Assembly (NCBI RefSeq): GCF_002210345.1
Contig: NZ_MWQI01000003.1
Location: 248,001 to 312,000, forward strand
DNA: 64,000 bases
Reading direction: 5' to 3'
Source of the DNA: Fibrobacter sp. UWB4
GTDB taxonomy: Bacteria > Fibrobacterota > Fibrobacteria > Fibrobacterales > Fibrobacteraceae
Notes under the pieces: generated by a model
What the model was told of the DNA's origin: nothing
The model's database searches: none
What the model saw: only the letters and a program-made list of their open reading frames with translations
Position numbers and translations under genes: made by a program
Part shown: in pieces, positions 1-8,719 of the stretch
Layout: every line of letters begins with the position of its first letter
Numbering within the stretch: position 1 is the first letter of the stretch

Positions 1-82
1 TATGTTTTTGCAGAACTTCATTGATACCAATATATATAAGATTTGCGAAAAGCGGGAGGGCTATTGATCGCGATTGCAATCG

Positions 83-2446
83 TTATTGGATATAGTGGCG
101 TAAAGTCTTGCCTGTTTTGGAGTATTCGATCACGATGACGTGTGCGGCGGGCATTTGGGCGGGCTTGCAGTCGCCGGAGTATAGCGGGCGCCCTTGAATG
201 TCGAAGATGCGGTAGAAACCTGCTTCGGCTTCGGTGGCGTGGTGCACGGGGGAGGCGATACCGATGGTGCCTTCGCTGGAGCTGCTTACGGGTGTCGCAC
301 TGGAGCTAGATTCCGTGACGCTCGATGAAGAAACTTCGCTAGAACTGGATTCAGCGACTGTTGAACTGCTAGATTCTGCCGAGCCTTCGACGGTAAACGT
401 CACGTATTCGGACATCCACGTGAGCCCGGAATTGTCCGTCACGACGGCGACTGCGGAATGCGTACCTGCGGCGAGATTCTTGACGGTGACTTGGTATGGT
501 GTCGCTGTTGATGTTCCGACGAGCGTGTTGCCGACATAGAATGCAACGCTTTTCACGGAACCGTCGTTATCTTTAGCGTCGGCTTTTAAGGTCACGCCTG
601 CGCTTGCGGCGATTTTTGCGCCAGCGGCAGGTGCGGTAAGCGTTACGCTTGCGGCCTTGTTGCTCTGGCCGAAGCCCTGGTTGTATTCGGGCATCTTGCC
701 GTATCGTCCGCCGACGCCCGAGAGGTTTGGAATTTCTTTCGGGAGGTCTTCAACGTTTCGCTTTTCAAAGCTGTAGCTCGGGTTGAACGTTTCGGCTTGC
801 GGGATTCCGCTTTTCACGGTGCCGTTGTAGCGGTGCTGTTGCTTGGTGCCTTTCCCGAACGAGACTCCGCTAAAGTAAACGTAGCCATTGTCGCCCCATT
901 CGGCGAGGTAGCCCTGGCCGTTATCGATGTAGCTGTTTTCGTAGCGCACGTAAGCCTTCGCGTTTGCGCTGTGACCGTTTGCGCCTGCGACGAAGAATCG
1001 GTTGTAATCGACGTATTGGTTGTACAAATGAACTTGCGAGCCGTTGTTTTCTCCGGTGACTTTCGGAACGCGGCCGTAAGTGTTGTGCCAGTAGTTGTTC
1101 GCGTAAGTTAAATGCGCGTCTTCAACGAGTGCCATGTACGGGTCGGTGCCCCAGCAGTTGTAATCGTTGGCGCCGTCAAAATCGAGATAACTGATGGTGG
1201 CGTTGTCAACAAATTCCATATCCATGCCATCGGAAATCCATTTGTAGCTGATATGGTCGGCCCAGAACTTGTCTACATGCTTGCTTGCAGTGCCTACGGT
1301 TTCAAGGCCGTCGCCTCCTTCGATCAAGTGCGGGTTCACGTCGTAAATGGCGAGGTTGCGGTAAATGTGGTTGCTGGAGCCTTCGTTACTGCGCACGGCG
1401 ATAGATGCTCCGCGGAGATTTGCGCCACGGCCCATGCCTACGAGGCTCTTGTTCGGCTTCGTGGTAATCCAGTTTTCCCACTTCTGCAAGTTTTCGCTTT
1501 CTTGCACAATCTGCACTCCTGCTTCGGTGAGGTCGCTGCAATTGTTCGCTTTGAATGTAATGCGGTAGAAGGTATTGGTTTTCCCCGTCACGCGGTTCTT
1601 TTCGGTACAGGTCGTTTTGCACCAAGTGCGGTTTTTGCTTTTTGCCTCGGTAACGGCGTTGCGGAACTGCCTAAAGTCGTAAGTGCCTTCGGGCACGAGA
1701 ATCGTGACTGCATCGTTGCTCTGTAAGTACTTGCGGATGCTTGCGGAATCGCTTGCGATGACGACCTTGCCTGCGTCGCCGCCTGTCGTTGATGCGCCGA
1801 AGCCCTCGGCTTTCACATTGAACGTGAAAAGTAAAACTGCTGTTGGGTCGGATTCGTCACTCGTCCAGATCCATTTGGCTTGCGTATTCGGGGCGAAATT
1901 TTCGAGCGCACCGCCACTCGGGAGCTTGTTGCTTGCGTGAGAAAGCGTCGTCGCGCCACCCCATTGCGAGAGGTCACGCCCTTTGTTTTTCCAGGAGTTG
2001 TTGCCAACAACGGGCTTGGATTTCCAACCGCTGCCGGAATAGTAAGACTTGTCGAGATCGTCAATTTGCACGAGAACGCCTGGGGTGCCTTTGCCGTTTA
2101 CGCCCACGACAGAAATTGCGTTTTCGCCGGGCAAGAATGTCATCGGGATGAAGCGTACGCGGCCTGCCTGGTTGTCTTCGGCAAGGAGAGAACCGTTGTG
2201 GTAAAGCCTGTAACCGCCATCGGCGACAATCCAGATGCCAGGGCCGTTCCCGGCGTTGTAAGTGGCTGCAATCAGCTGCGAACCGATTTTGTCGCCACCG
2301 CCGTAGGCGGCGTCGGACGGGAACGAAACAACTTCTGTTGCTGGAATTGAAGCGGAATCTGCGGCGTGTAATGCAGAAATTCCGAAAATTGAGACAACGC
2401 TTGCAAACGCGATGTGGCCAAAACCTTTAACACCCATATTGTTCAT
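83..2446 (-). CDS. Secreted pectate lyase, PL1-like, with N-terminal accessory domain, Ig-like domain and Ser-rich linker
   Basis: Likely cleaves pectate by beta-elimination outside the cell. Signal peptide at residues 1-29 ends in ALHAA. Residues about 40-130 look like a beta-sandwich accessory domain. The catalytic right-handed helix spans about 225-590: DH...DGMD at 397-409, a WHNTYGRVPKV segment at 453-463 and VHLYNQY at 472-478 are PL1-type signatures. An Ig-like domain covers 600-686, a Ser-rich linker with repeated ESSSS covers 690-725, and a short C-terminal domain (FDIQGRPLY, 748-756) resembles Fibrobacter-type terminal domains. A second in-frame ATG at 2437 has a GAGG 9 bases upstream and could be the true start. 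It is divergent from the TIGR02147 regulator. The exact PL family is inferred from motifs only. Confidence 0.85.
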   Translation of the reverse strand: MNNMGVKGFGHIAFASVVSIFGISALHAADSASIPATEVVSFPSDAAYGGGDKIGSQLIAATYNAGNGPGIWIVADGGYRLYHNGSLLAEDNQAGRVRFIPMTFLPGENAISVVGVNGKGTPGVLVQIDDLDKSYYSGSGWKSKPVVGNNSWKNKGRDLSQWGGATTLSHASNKLPSGGALENFAPNTQAKWIWTSDESDPTAVLLFTFNVKAEGFGASTTGGDAGKVVIASDSASIRKYLQSNDAVTILVPEGTYDFRQFRNAVTEAKSKNRTWCKTTCTEKNRVTGKTNTFYRITFKANNCSDLTEAGVQIVQESENLQKWENWITTKPNKSLVGMGRGANLRGASIAVRSNEGSSNHIYRNLAIYDVNPHLIEGGDGLETVGTASKHVDKFWADHISYKWISDGMDMEFVDNATISYLDFDGANDYNCWGTDPYMALVEDAHLTYANNYWHNTYGRVPKVTGENNGSQVHLYNQYVDYNRFFVAGANGHSANAKAYVRYENSYIDNGQGYLAEWGDNGYVYFSGVSFGKGTKQQHRYNGTVKSGIPQAETFNPSYSFEKRNVEDLPKEIPNLSGVGGRYGKMPEYNQGFGQSNKAASVTLTAPAAGAKIAASAGVTLKADAKDNDGSVKSVAFYVGNTLVGTSTATPYQVTVKNLAAGTHSAVAVVTDNSGLTWMSEYVTFTVEGSAESSSSTVAESSSSEVSSSSVTESSSSATPVSSSSEGTIGIASPVHHATEAEAGFYRIFDIQGRPLYSGDCKPAQMPAAHVIVIEYSKTGKTLRHYIQ

Positions 2447-2594
2447 CCTCAGTTTTTATATATCTATAATCTAAATCCTGCTGGTAGCTATTCAAAGCGC
2501 TTTTCTCCTTAAGACGGATTTCTCGTTGTTTCTGGACAACGCTAAAAGTGAAATCTTCTACTCTTTTATGGCCTGTTTTTCTTACATTTATGGC
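2447..2594. promoter_or_regulatory. Divergent promoter region between pectate lyase and TIGR02147 regulator
   Basis: About 150 bases separate the two start codons. It is AT-rich at both ends and must hold both promoters. No clear consensus boxes were assigned. The arrangement suggests, but does not prove, that the regulator controls the lyase. Confidence 0.4.
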
Positions 2595-3443
2595 ATGGGC
2601 GAAAAGAAACTAGGGAAAAAAATCTTCGAATACCTGGATTACCGGGAATTTTTGAAGGATTACTATAGCGCAAAGAAGGAGGCTAACCCCGCCTTTTCGC
2701 TCCGTGTATTTTCTGATAAGATCGGGTTCAAGGCCAAGGATTTCATCAGTCGCGTAATGAACGGCGACAAGAACCTTTCGAGCGCGAGCATCCCGAAGGT
2801 CGCGTCTGGACTTCGCTTGGGCAAGCATGAAACGGAATTTTTTGTCGGGCTTGTGAAGTTCAATCAGGCCGAAACGATGGACGAACGCAATGCTGCGTTT
2901 GAAGAAATGCAGGCGGCGCTCAAGGTCGTGCGTTTTTCCGAAAAACAGCATATTCTCGGGCATACGCAGTATATGGTGTATTCACATTGGCGGCACCTGA
3001 TTATCCGCAGCCTTATCGGCATGTTCGGCTTTGACGGCGACTACGAAGCTCTTGCGAAAATGGTCCACCCGCACGTGACGGCGGATGAGGCTAAAAAGTC
3101 GGTCAAGTTGCTCGAAGAATGTGAACTCATCAAGAAAGGGGAGGACGGCAAATACGTGCTCTCCGAAAGTGCAATCAGCACGGGTGACCGCACGTCAAAA
3201 CTTGCGCTGCGCGGTTTCCACCAGCATTGTTTAAAGCTTGCGGCGGATTCTATCGATCGCGACCCGCCGGGCTCGCGTCATGTTTCTGGGCTTACGCTCG
3301 GCATCAGCCAGGAGGGCTACGAACGCATCGTGGAACGCATCAACGCCTTCCGCAAAGAAATCGCGCTCATTGCCGAAGAAGATAAAAATAGCGATAAGGT
3401 TTTCCAGTTGCAGTTTGCGCTGTTCCCCGTCGGCGGAAAATAA
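2595..3443 (+). CDS. TIGR02147-family protein (Fibrobacter paralogous regulator-like family)
   Basis: The sequence after the start (KIFEYLDYREFLKDYY, then FSLRVFSDKIGFKAKDFISRVMNG) matches the hallmark opening of the TIGR02147 family, which was defined on a large paralogous set in Fibrobacter succinogenes and is thought to be regulatory. The 282-residue length fits. An upstream TTG at 2526 in the same frame would add 23 residues, but the conserved block begins at the ATG at 2595. A helix-turn-helix-like region is plausible near residues 35-75. It lies head to head with the pectate lyase gene. Function is not experimentally known to me; the family call is strong, the role is inference. Confidence 0.85.
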   Translation: MGEKKLGKKIFEYLDYREFLKDYYSAKKEANPAFSLRVFSDKIGFKAKDFISRVMNGDKNLSSASIPKVASGLRLGKHETEFFVGLVKFNQAETMDERNAAFEEMQAALKVVRFSEKQHILGHTQYMVYSHWRHLIIRSLIGMFGFDGDYEALAKMVHPHVTADEAKKSVKLLEECELIKKGEDGKYVLSESAISTGDRTSKLALRGFHQHCLKLAADSIDRDPPGSRHVSGLTLGISQEGYERIVERINAFRKEIALIAEEDKNSDKVFQLQFALFPVGGK

Positions 3444-3462
3444 GATTTCTCTCTTTACAATA

Positions 3463-3494
3463 AAAATCTCGGTGCCTGCATCGGGATTTTTTTG
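3463..3494 (+). terminator. Probable rho-independent terminator after the TIGR02147 gene
   Basis: Imperfect stem AAAATCTCG / CGGGATTTT with an 8-10 base loop followed by a T run, 20 bases past the stop codon. Confidence 0.55.
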
Positions 3495-3834
3495 ATGTAT
3501 GGGAGTATCTCCCGTTACAATCAAGTCTAAACAGTGCGTTTTTCTGCAAAAAAAGCGGTCCGGCGCTCGCTTTTATACACCAAAACGTTAATAGCTGAGC
3601 GCCGAAACCGCGAAATGTCGGTCAAAACCAAAAGATTATCCCATATACACCCTTGCACGACAATATAGTGCTAAAATACCTTTGTTTGGGAAAATGTTGC
3701 CTGTCACTATAATAAATGGTTGTCTATAGACAACGGCTAATGTTTTTCAGTTTTCTTCTTCCTACTGTCTACCGCCTACTAACTACTAATCCCCACTTGA
3801 CCCCTTTCTTGCGTTTTACTACATTTGTGCCACT
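3495..3834. other. Intergenic region, no gene seen; contains a low-complexity CTACT-type element
   Basis: No open frame with coding character was found. Positions 3766-3794 carry a CTACTGTCTACCGCCTACTA-type stretch whose reverse complement recurs at 8591-8615. The promoter of the yceD-rpmF-plsX operon must lie here. Confidence 0.5.
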
Positions 3835-4362
3835 TTGAGAATTAATATCGCACAAAAACTTACTGATTCCGAAGACCAACGAGTGGTCTGGTCCCATGCC
3901 GACGCTCCTGAAATCTTCGACGAACTGCACCTCAAGGGCGATCTGGTAGCCGAGGTGCTGGTTAGCCCCGAAGGCAACGGCAAGTGCCTTGTGACCGGTA
4001 CTATCTCTGGAGTGCAAACACTCACTTGTGTCCGCAGCCTGGATCTTTTTGACCGTCCGTTCGAAACCGAGATTGTTGTCGAGGTGGAGCGCGGAGCATG
4101 CGCTGCACAGGAACTTCATGACGACGACGATGATGTCTTCGCCTACACGATTCCGCAGACACAGGACTTCGTAGATGTTTCCGAGTGCGTCCGACAGCTG
4201 GTGACCCTACAGGAACCCATTGCGCCCGTGAAAAATCCTGACGAAGATTTTATCTTTGTAACAAACAATCAAGCTGGCGATGGTGCCGATGCTGAAAAGC
4301 CGCTCGACCCCCGCTGGGAAAAACTCAAAGCTCTTAAGAGCAAAATGGAAAACAGGAGTTAA
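3835..4362 (+). CDS. yceD: DUF177/YceD-family protein
   Basis: A 175-residue acidic protein with the DUF177 pattern: an early [27 protein letters not shown] segment, then a [26 protein letters not shown] block containing the conserved Cys-x-R, and an acidic middle ([12 protein letters not shown]). Members are nearly always encoded directly upstream of rpmF, as here (2-base gap), and are implicated in 23S rRNA or ribosome-assembly related roles. The start is a TTG at 3835; no good in-frame ATG exists upstream. It heads the yceD-rpmF-plsX operon. Confidence 0.85.
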   Translation: MRINIAQKLTDSEDQRVVWSHADAPEIFDELHLKGDLVAEVLVSPEGNGKCLVTGTISGVQTLTCVRSLDLFDRPFETEIVVEVERGACAAQELHDDDDDVFAYTIPQTQDFVDVSECVRQLVTLQEPIAPVKNPDEDFIFVTNNQAGDGADAEKPLDPRWEKLKALKSKMENRS

Positions 4363-4364
4363 AA

Positions 4365-4553
4365 ATGGCAGTACCTAAGAGAAAAACTTCGACCGCTCGT
4401 CGTGACAAGCGCCGCACCCACTGGAAGATGGAAGTGCCGGCTATGGCTACCTGCGATCATTGCGGTTCCGTGAAGCGTCCGCATCGCGTGTGCCCGGTTT
4501 GCGGCTTCTACAACGGTGTGGAAGTTGTTGACATGAAGGGTGCCGAAGCTTAA
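4365..4553 (+). CDS. rpmF: 50S ribosomal protein L32
   Basis: A 62-residue protein opening [17 protein letters not shown], the L32 signature, with two CxxC pairs ([17 protein letters not shown]) forming a zinc ribbon. The length is normal for L32. It follows yceD by 2 bases and precedes plsX by 14 bases, the common bacterial gene order. Confidence 0.98.
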   Translation: MAVPKRKTSTARRDKRRTHWKMEVPAMATCDHCGSVKRPHRVCPVCGFYNGVEVVDMKGAEA

Positions 4554-4567
4554 TCTAGGAGGAATCC

Positions 4568-5551
4568 GTGATCAAAGTTGCACTGGATGCCATGGGTGGC
4601 GACTACGCCCCGAGTGTTTGCATTGAAGGCGCCGTTAGCGCAGTCAAGAAAAACCCCAATATTCATGTGGTTCTCTGCGGACCTGAGGCCGAGGTCAAGG
4701 CTTCTCTCGAGAAGCTTGGTTACACCGGCAATCAGATTTCCGTAGTTGATGCTCCGGATCCTGTGGCTATGGATGAACATCCTGTCATGGTGGTCAAGAA
4801 GAAACAGCATTCTGGCTTGGTGACTTGCGTTGCCTTGCAGAAGAAAGGTCTTGTCGATGCTTCTGTCAGCGCCGGTAACTCTGGTGCTATGATGGCTAGC
4901 TGCCTCATGATTCTCGGTAAGTCCTGTGACGAATTCTCCCGTCCGCCTATCGGGGTTGCACTTCCGACAAAGGATCGCCGCATTGTGTTGGTCGATGGCG
5001 GTGCAAATGTTGATGAACGCGCTTCTACTCTCGTTGACTTTGCCATTGCAGGTTCTGCATTTGCTGAAGCTTACCTCGGTTACGAAAATCCGAAGGTTGG
5101 CCTCTTGAACATGGGCGAAGAAGAACACAAGGGTCCGGCTGTTTTGCAGGAAGCCTACCAGCTCCTCAAGTCTGCCCCGGTCAACTTCATGGGCAACATC
5201 GAAGGTCGCGATCTTATCGCAAGCAAGGCCGATGTTGTCGCTTGCTCCGGCTATACGGGTAATGTCGTGCTCAAGCTTCTGGAAGGTTTCTTCGAAATGC
5301 ACCAGGAAATGTTCGGCACGATCGACACTCCGGCTGGCAAGCGCTTTGCTGAAATGTGGGACTACCGCGCTACGGGTGGCGCTCTGCTGCTCGGTCTCAA
5401 TGGCATTGGTATCATCGCTCATGGCCGTTCCGATGCTCTTGCAATCGAAAAGGCTGTTGATGCAGCTGCCAAGTATGCCGAAGCTGACGTTGCCAATAAG
5501 GTGAACGCTCGCCTCGCTGCAATCAAGTCCGAGGAAGCTCCGAAAGCATAA
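4568..5551 (+). CDS. plsX: Phosphate acyltransferase PlsX
   Basis: Converts acyl-ACP to acyl-phosphate, the donor for the first step of phospholipid synthesis; a peripheral membrane enzyme. The N-terminus VALDAMGGDYAP, then VSAGNSGAMMA and CSGYTGNVVLKLLEG are PlsX signatures, and 327 residues is the usual length. The start is GTG at 4568, preceded by AGGAGGA at 4557-4563. Operon with yceD-rpmF. fabH/fabD, which often follow plsX, are absent here; an AT-rich membrane protein gene on the other strand intervenes before fabG. Confidence 0.97.
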   Translation: MIKVALDAMGGDYAPSVCIEGAVSAVKKNPNIHVVLCGPEAEVKASLEKLGYTGNQISVVDAPDPVAMDEHPVMVVKKKQHSGLVTCVALQKKGLVDASVSAGNSGAMMASCLMILGKSCDEFSRPPIGVALPTKDRRIVLVDGGANVDERASTLVDFAIAGSAFAEAYLGYENPKVGLLNMGEEEHKGPAVLQEAYQLLKSAPVNFMGNIEGRDLIASKADVVACSGYTGNVVLKLLEGFFEMHQEMFGTIDTPAGKRFAEMWDYRATGGALLLGLNGIGIIAHGRSDALAIEKAVDAAAKYAEADVANKVNARLAAIKSEEAPKA

Positions 5552-5581
5552 CTTTTGTCTTTAGACTTTAGTTGCAATTAG

Positions 5582-5614
5582 ACGGATCTAGTGAACGCTA
5601 GGTCCGTTTTTTTT
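5582..5614 (+). terminator. Rho-independent terminator after plsX
   Basis: A 10-bp stem ACGGATCTAG / CTAGGTCCGT (one G-T pair), 6-base loop, then eight T residues, 30 bases after the plsX stop. Confidence 0.9.
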
Positions 5615-5852
5615 GTTTAGTCATTGGTCAATGGTCTGTAGTTATTAGTTGATGAGGTGTGGGGTATGAGGGATGGGCTCGGACCTGCGGTCCTACAGAC
5701 GAGAGAGTAGAGATTTAGCACTGTCATCCTGAGGTGTTCGCCCCGAAGGATCCAGTAAAGGTATAGGCTATGGGCGCGGGGCTATCGCCCCTTTGGGGTA
5801 TGGGCTATGGGCACGGACCTACGGTCTTTTGATGTATGAGCTATTTAAGGGC
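5615..5852. repeat. Intergenic repeat cluster
   Basis: No gene seen. It holds a copy of the GTCATCCTGAG...AAGGATCCAGTAAAG element (5723-5760) and several short hairpins such as GGACCTGCGGTCC (about 5690-5694 onward) and GGGGCTATCGCCCC (5778-5792), alternating with TATGGGCTATGGG stretches. These are dispersed intergenic repeats of this genome. Confidence 0.7.
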
Positions 5853-6296
5853 TTAGAAGCTTACGTGCATTCCGATACCCGCTTGTGGGTGGAGAACATC
5901 TATTGTTGGCGTTATAAATAAATGTGCAGATTGAGTTTTTTTCTTAGGAATGAAACAATAGATACCGTAAATGATTATTGGAATACCGATTAACGCGAGA
6001 GGAATTCCAAGTGCCGCCATGTTTGGTTCGTCATCTTGATTGTGGTTTTTATATGCGACAAATGCCACAACACCTACTACAGTTAAAGGAATTCCTGTAG
6101 CTAACGCTAGTAAACCATCTTCTTTGTTGTTTTCTTCATTGCTAAATAGATTGTAAATATCATCTGGAGTTATTTGATTGTTGTTTGTATTATTGTTTTC
6201 GACTGCAGCGAAGGTATTCCCTAGTAAAAGGAAAATGATTAATAGCAATTGTCTCAAATAAAACAAAATCAGTAACCTCAAAAAAGTCTCGTACAA
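5853..6296 (-). CDS. Small exported or membrane protein, unknown function
   Basis: A 147-residue protein not recognised. It has an N-terminal hydrophobic segment ending GNTFAA that looks like a signal peptide, an Asn-rich stretch (ENNNTNNNQ), a hydrophobic helix (ATGIPLTVVGVVAFVAY), a short charged loop and a second helix (GIPLALIGIPIIIYGIYCF) followed by KKK. The two helices look like an internal duplication (GIPL-x-VVG / GIPL-x-LIG). It is AT-rich compared with the flanking plsX and fabG, and lies antisense between them, suggesting later insertion. The first residues are uncertain; the start may be a few codons downstream. Confidence 0.55.
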   Translation of the reverse strand: MYETFLRLLILFYLRQLLLIIFLLLGNTFAAVENNNTNNNQITPDDIYNLFSNEENNKEDGLLALATGIPLTVVGVVAFVAYKNHNQDDEPNMAALGIPLALIGIPIIIYGIYCFIPKKKTQSAHLFITPTIDVLHPQAGIGMHVSF

Positions 6297-6510
6297 ATTT
6301 TAGAAAAAAGAATATTTTCTTGAAAATTGAATGCCCTAATCACTAGCCACTGTCTACTTCCTACTTCTAACTTCCTACTAAGTTCTAAGTTCTCTTAAAT
6401 TTCCTTCTGAAACTTTTTTATCTTGAGTAACAAATAAATATGCTTTGGACGGACCGTCTGGCACCGGTGGTGTGACGGCCTTTCTAAGCTTAAATCATTT
6501 ATATTCACCA

Positions 6511-6527
6511 ATGACAGTTAATGTCAT
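6511..6527 (+). promoter_or_regulatory. Inverted repeat in the fabG leader, candidate operator
   Basis: ATGACA-GTTAA-TGTCAT is a perfect 6-bp inverted repeat 4 bases before the GGAGG (6531-6535) of fabG. Position suits a repressor site or a small hairpin masking the ribosome binding site. No known regulator is assigned. Confidence 0.4.
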
Positions 6528-6545
6528 ACAGGAGGTCAATTTATA

Positions 6546-7274
6546 ATGCCTACGAAGTCTATTGTGACTGGCGCTTCTCGTGGTATCGGTCTTGCCATTG
6601 CAAGGGAACTTGCGGCTCGCGGTTCTGATGTTGTGCTTATTTCCCGCGGCGGCTGCCCGGAACAGGCCGAAGCGATTGCCAAGGAATTCGGCGTCAAGAC
6701 GTTCACGTTCGCATGCGACGTGAGCAACTCCGAATCCGTGAAGGACGCTTTCAAACAAGCTATCGACGCACTGGGTGGCGTGGACTGCCTCGTGAACAAC
6801 GCTGGCATCACCCGTGACGGCCTCGTACTTCGCATGAAGGACGAAGATTTCGATAATGTTATCGCAACGGACCTCCGCTCGACGTTCCTCTGCACCAGAG
6901 CCGTCCTCAGGACGATGATGGGCGCCCGCAAAGGCAGCATCGTGAACATTGCAAGCTTGAACGGTATCAGAACTCAGGCCGGCCAGGCCAACTACGCCGC
7001 TGCAAAGGCTGGCGTGATCGGCATGACCAAGTCCAACTCCATGGAATTCGGCTCTCGCGGCATTACCGTGAACGCTGTCGCTCCGGGATTTATCGATACG
7101 GACATGACCGCCGCCATGAGCGAAGAGACCCGTGCAAAATATGCCGCCCAGATTCCGCTTGGCCGCCTCGGTCAGCCGGAAGATGTCGCCAAGGCTGTAG
7201 CATTTTTAGCATCCGACGATGCCAAATACATTACCGGACAGGTAATTGGTGTCGATGGGGGCTTGAACGCTTAA
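6546..7274 (+). CDS. fabG: 3-oxoacyl-[ACP] reductase FabG
   Basis: NADPH-dependent reduction of 3-oxoacyl-ACP in fatty acid elongation. It has the short-chain dehydrogenase TGASRGIG nucleotide loop at 8-15, NNAG at 84-87 and the catalytic triad S137, Y150, K154 (YAAAK). The ending ITGQVIGVDGGLNA is typical of FabG. 242 residues is normal. GGAGG at 6531-6535 supports the ATG at 6546. It is followed 47 bases later by acpP, the classic fabG-acpP order. Confidence 0.97.
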   Translation: MPTKSIVTGASRGIGLAIARELAARGSDVVLISRGGCPEQAEAIAKEFGVKTFTFACDVSNSESVKDAFKQAIDALGGVDCLVNNAGITRDGLVLRMKDEDFDNVIATDLRSTFLCTRAVLRTMMGARKGSIVNIASLNGIRTQAGQANYAAAKAGVIGMTKSNSMEFGSRGITVNAVAPGFIDTDMTAAMSEETRAKYAAQIPLGRLGQPEDVAKAVAFLASDDAKYITGQVIGVDGGLNA

Positions 7275-7321
7275 CAACATTTTATTAAATTTGGACAAAA
7301 CTTTTTCCCATGGAGAAAAAA

Positions 7322-7561
7322 ATGAACGAAGAAATTTTCAAGAAGGTCACGGACGTGATCGTTGCTAAGTTGGAAGTCAAGGCTGAAGATGTCAAGCCCG
7401 AATCTGAATTCGGTAATGACCTCGGTGCTGACTCCCTGGACCGTGTTGAACTCGTGATGGCCCTCGAAGACGAATTCGATGTCGAAATCCTCGATTCCGA
7501 CGCTGAAAAGTTCCAGAAGGTTTCTGACGTTGTTGCTTTCCTCGAAGCACACAAGAAGTAA
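7322..7561 (+). CDS. acpP: Acyl carrier protein
   Basis: A 79-residue acidic protein carrying acyl chains on phosphopantetheine. The attachment Ser is S38 in GADSLD, within LGADSLDRVELVM. An in-frame ATG at 7310 would add four residues, but the GGAG at 7312-7315 lies inside that extension, 6 bases before the ATG at 7322, so 7322 is the better start. It lies between fabG and rnc. Confidence 0.98.
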   Translation: MNEEIFKKVTDVIVAKLEVKAEDVKPESEFGNDLGADSLDRVELVMALEDEFDVEILDSDAEKFQKVSDVVAFLEAHKK

Positions 7562-7607
7562 TCTAGTTTTACTTTAGCCCGCATCTGTTGGGCAAAGAAA
7601 GAGCTTT

Positions 7608-7640
7608 GGGTCCCCGGTTCCGCCGGGGATTCTTTTTTTA
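7608..7640 (+). terminator. Rho-independent terminator after acpP
   Basis: Stem CCCCGG (7612-7617) / CCGGGG (7623-7628) with a 5-base loop, then TTC and a T7 run. Confidence 0.9.
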
Positions 7641-7735
7641 GTCGTTAGTTATTAGTCAGTAGTCATTAGTAGTTAGTCATTAGTCAGTAGTTGATCGTTC
7701 TTAGTTGTTGCTAATGACCAGTAACCAAATACTAC
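7640..7735. repeat. Low-complexity TAGT-rich spacer between acpP and rnc
   Basis: Degenerate tandem units of the form GTTAGTTATTAGTCAGTAGTCATTAG fill the gap. Related stretches occur at 3766-3794, 6339-6393, 8591-8615 and 24187-24219. Not coding. Confidence 0.7.
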
Positions 7736-7772
7736 ATTTCATCTAGCATTTTAAACTATTAAGGAGATTCTG

Positions 7773-8585
7773 TTGGAAGATCAAAACCTGCTCCACAAGA
7801 TTCTAAAACTCTGGTTTCGCCAGAAGTCCGGTGACGGGCTTGAGGCTAAGCTTGGGTACAGATTCCGCGATCCAGAACTGCTGGCTCATGCACTCGTCCA
7901 CCGTTCGTTCCTCGTCGGGAAAGACGTCCCGTACGCAAGCAACAACGAGCGCCTGGAGTTCCTCGGCGATTCCGTCCTCAACATGCTTACGACGGAATAT
8001 TTATACAGGACGTATCCGAGCGATCCGGAGGGCGAACTCTCCAAGCGCAAGAGCGCGATTGTCTCGGGGCATGCCTGCGCCCAGTCGTCCAAGGAATGGG
8101 ACTTGAGCGAATACGTGAAAATCGGAAAATCCGAAGCCAAGATGGGCGGTCGCGGCAAGGAAAGCATTCTCGCTGATGCCTATGAAGCTGTGCTTGGTGC
8201 CGTCTATCTCGACGGCGGCCTCGAAGAGGTCCGTGCCATTTTGAATAAGTTCCATTTCCCGCGCGTACAGGAAATCATCAGTGCGACCGACTTCGTGAAC
8301 TACAAGAGCGAACTTCTGGAATTTTGCCAGGGCAAGTTGCGCTGCTCTCCGGAGTACGTGATTGTTGGCGAAGAAGGCCCGGAACACCAGAAGGTGTTTA
8401 CGGTCGAAGTGGTCGTGAACGGCAAATCATATGCCCGCGGTCAAGGCCCGAACAAGAAGAAGGCCGAACAGGAAGCTTCCCGCTTGTCGCTTGAAACGCT
8501 CAAGGCAGAAGCCGCCGAAGCCGAAGCAAAAAAAGCAGCAGCACCCAAAGTCAAACAACCCGCACACCATATCGGATTGCCGTGA
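7773..8585 (+). CDS. rnc: Ribonuclease III
   Basis: Cleaves double-stranded RNA in rRNA and mRNA maturation. The RNase III signature NERLEFLGDSVLN is at 58-70, with a second acidic motif in GKESILADAYEAVLGAVYLDGG. A double-stranded RNA binding domain spans about 180-250 (GPEHQKVFTVEVVVNGKSYARGQGPNKKKAEQEAS). 270 residues, with an extra Ala/Lys-rich tail. The start is a TTG at 7773 supported by AAGGAG about 8 bases upstream; no ATG fits the N-terminal homology. fabG-acpP-rnc is a common gene order. Confidence 0.96.
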   Translation: MEDQNLLHKILKLWFRQKSGDGLEAKLGYRFRDPELLAHALVHRSFLVGKDVPYASNNERLEFLGDSVLNMLTTEYLYRTYPSDPEGELSKRKSAIVSGHACAQSSKEWDLSEYVKIGKSEAKMGGRGKESILADAYEAVLGAVYLDGGLEEVRAILNKFHFPRVQEIISATDFVNYKSELLEFCQGKLRCSPEYVIVGEEGPEHQKVFTVEVVVNGKSYARGQGPNKKKAEQEASRLSLETLKAEAAEAEAKKAAAPKVKQPAHHIGLP

Positions 8586-8719
8586 TTAAAGTAGGAAGTA
8601 GACAGTAGGCGGTAGGATGTGGTTCGTATGTAGAGCCTGCGTTGTCACGCATGCTTCCGAGCCTATGTTGTCATGCCCGCCACTGAGCGGGCATCTCCTT
8701 TTTATCTATCTTATCCTGC
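8586..8719. repeat. Intergenic repeats before the solute-binding protein gene
   Basis: Contains a GTAGGAAGTAGACAGTAGGCGG stretch (8591-8615) and a TGCCCGCCACTGAGCGGGCA hairpin element (8676-8695) followed by TCTCCTTTTTAT. The hairpin family recurs at 10609, 34764, 37476, 37512 and 38570. Confidence 0.7.

Noticed and set aside
3811-3834. Upstream ATG or GTG start for yceD
   Set aside because: Upstream candidates are out of frame; DUF177 similarity fits a start at the TTG 3835.
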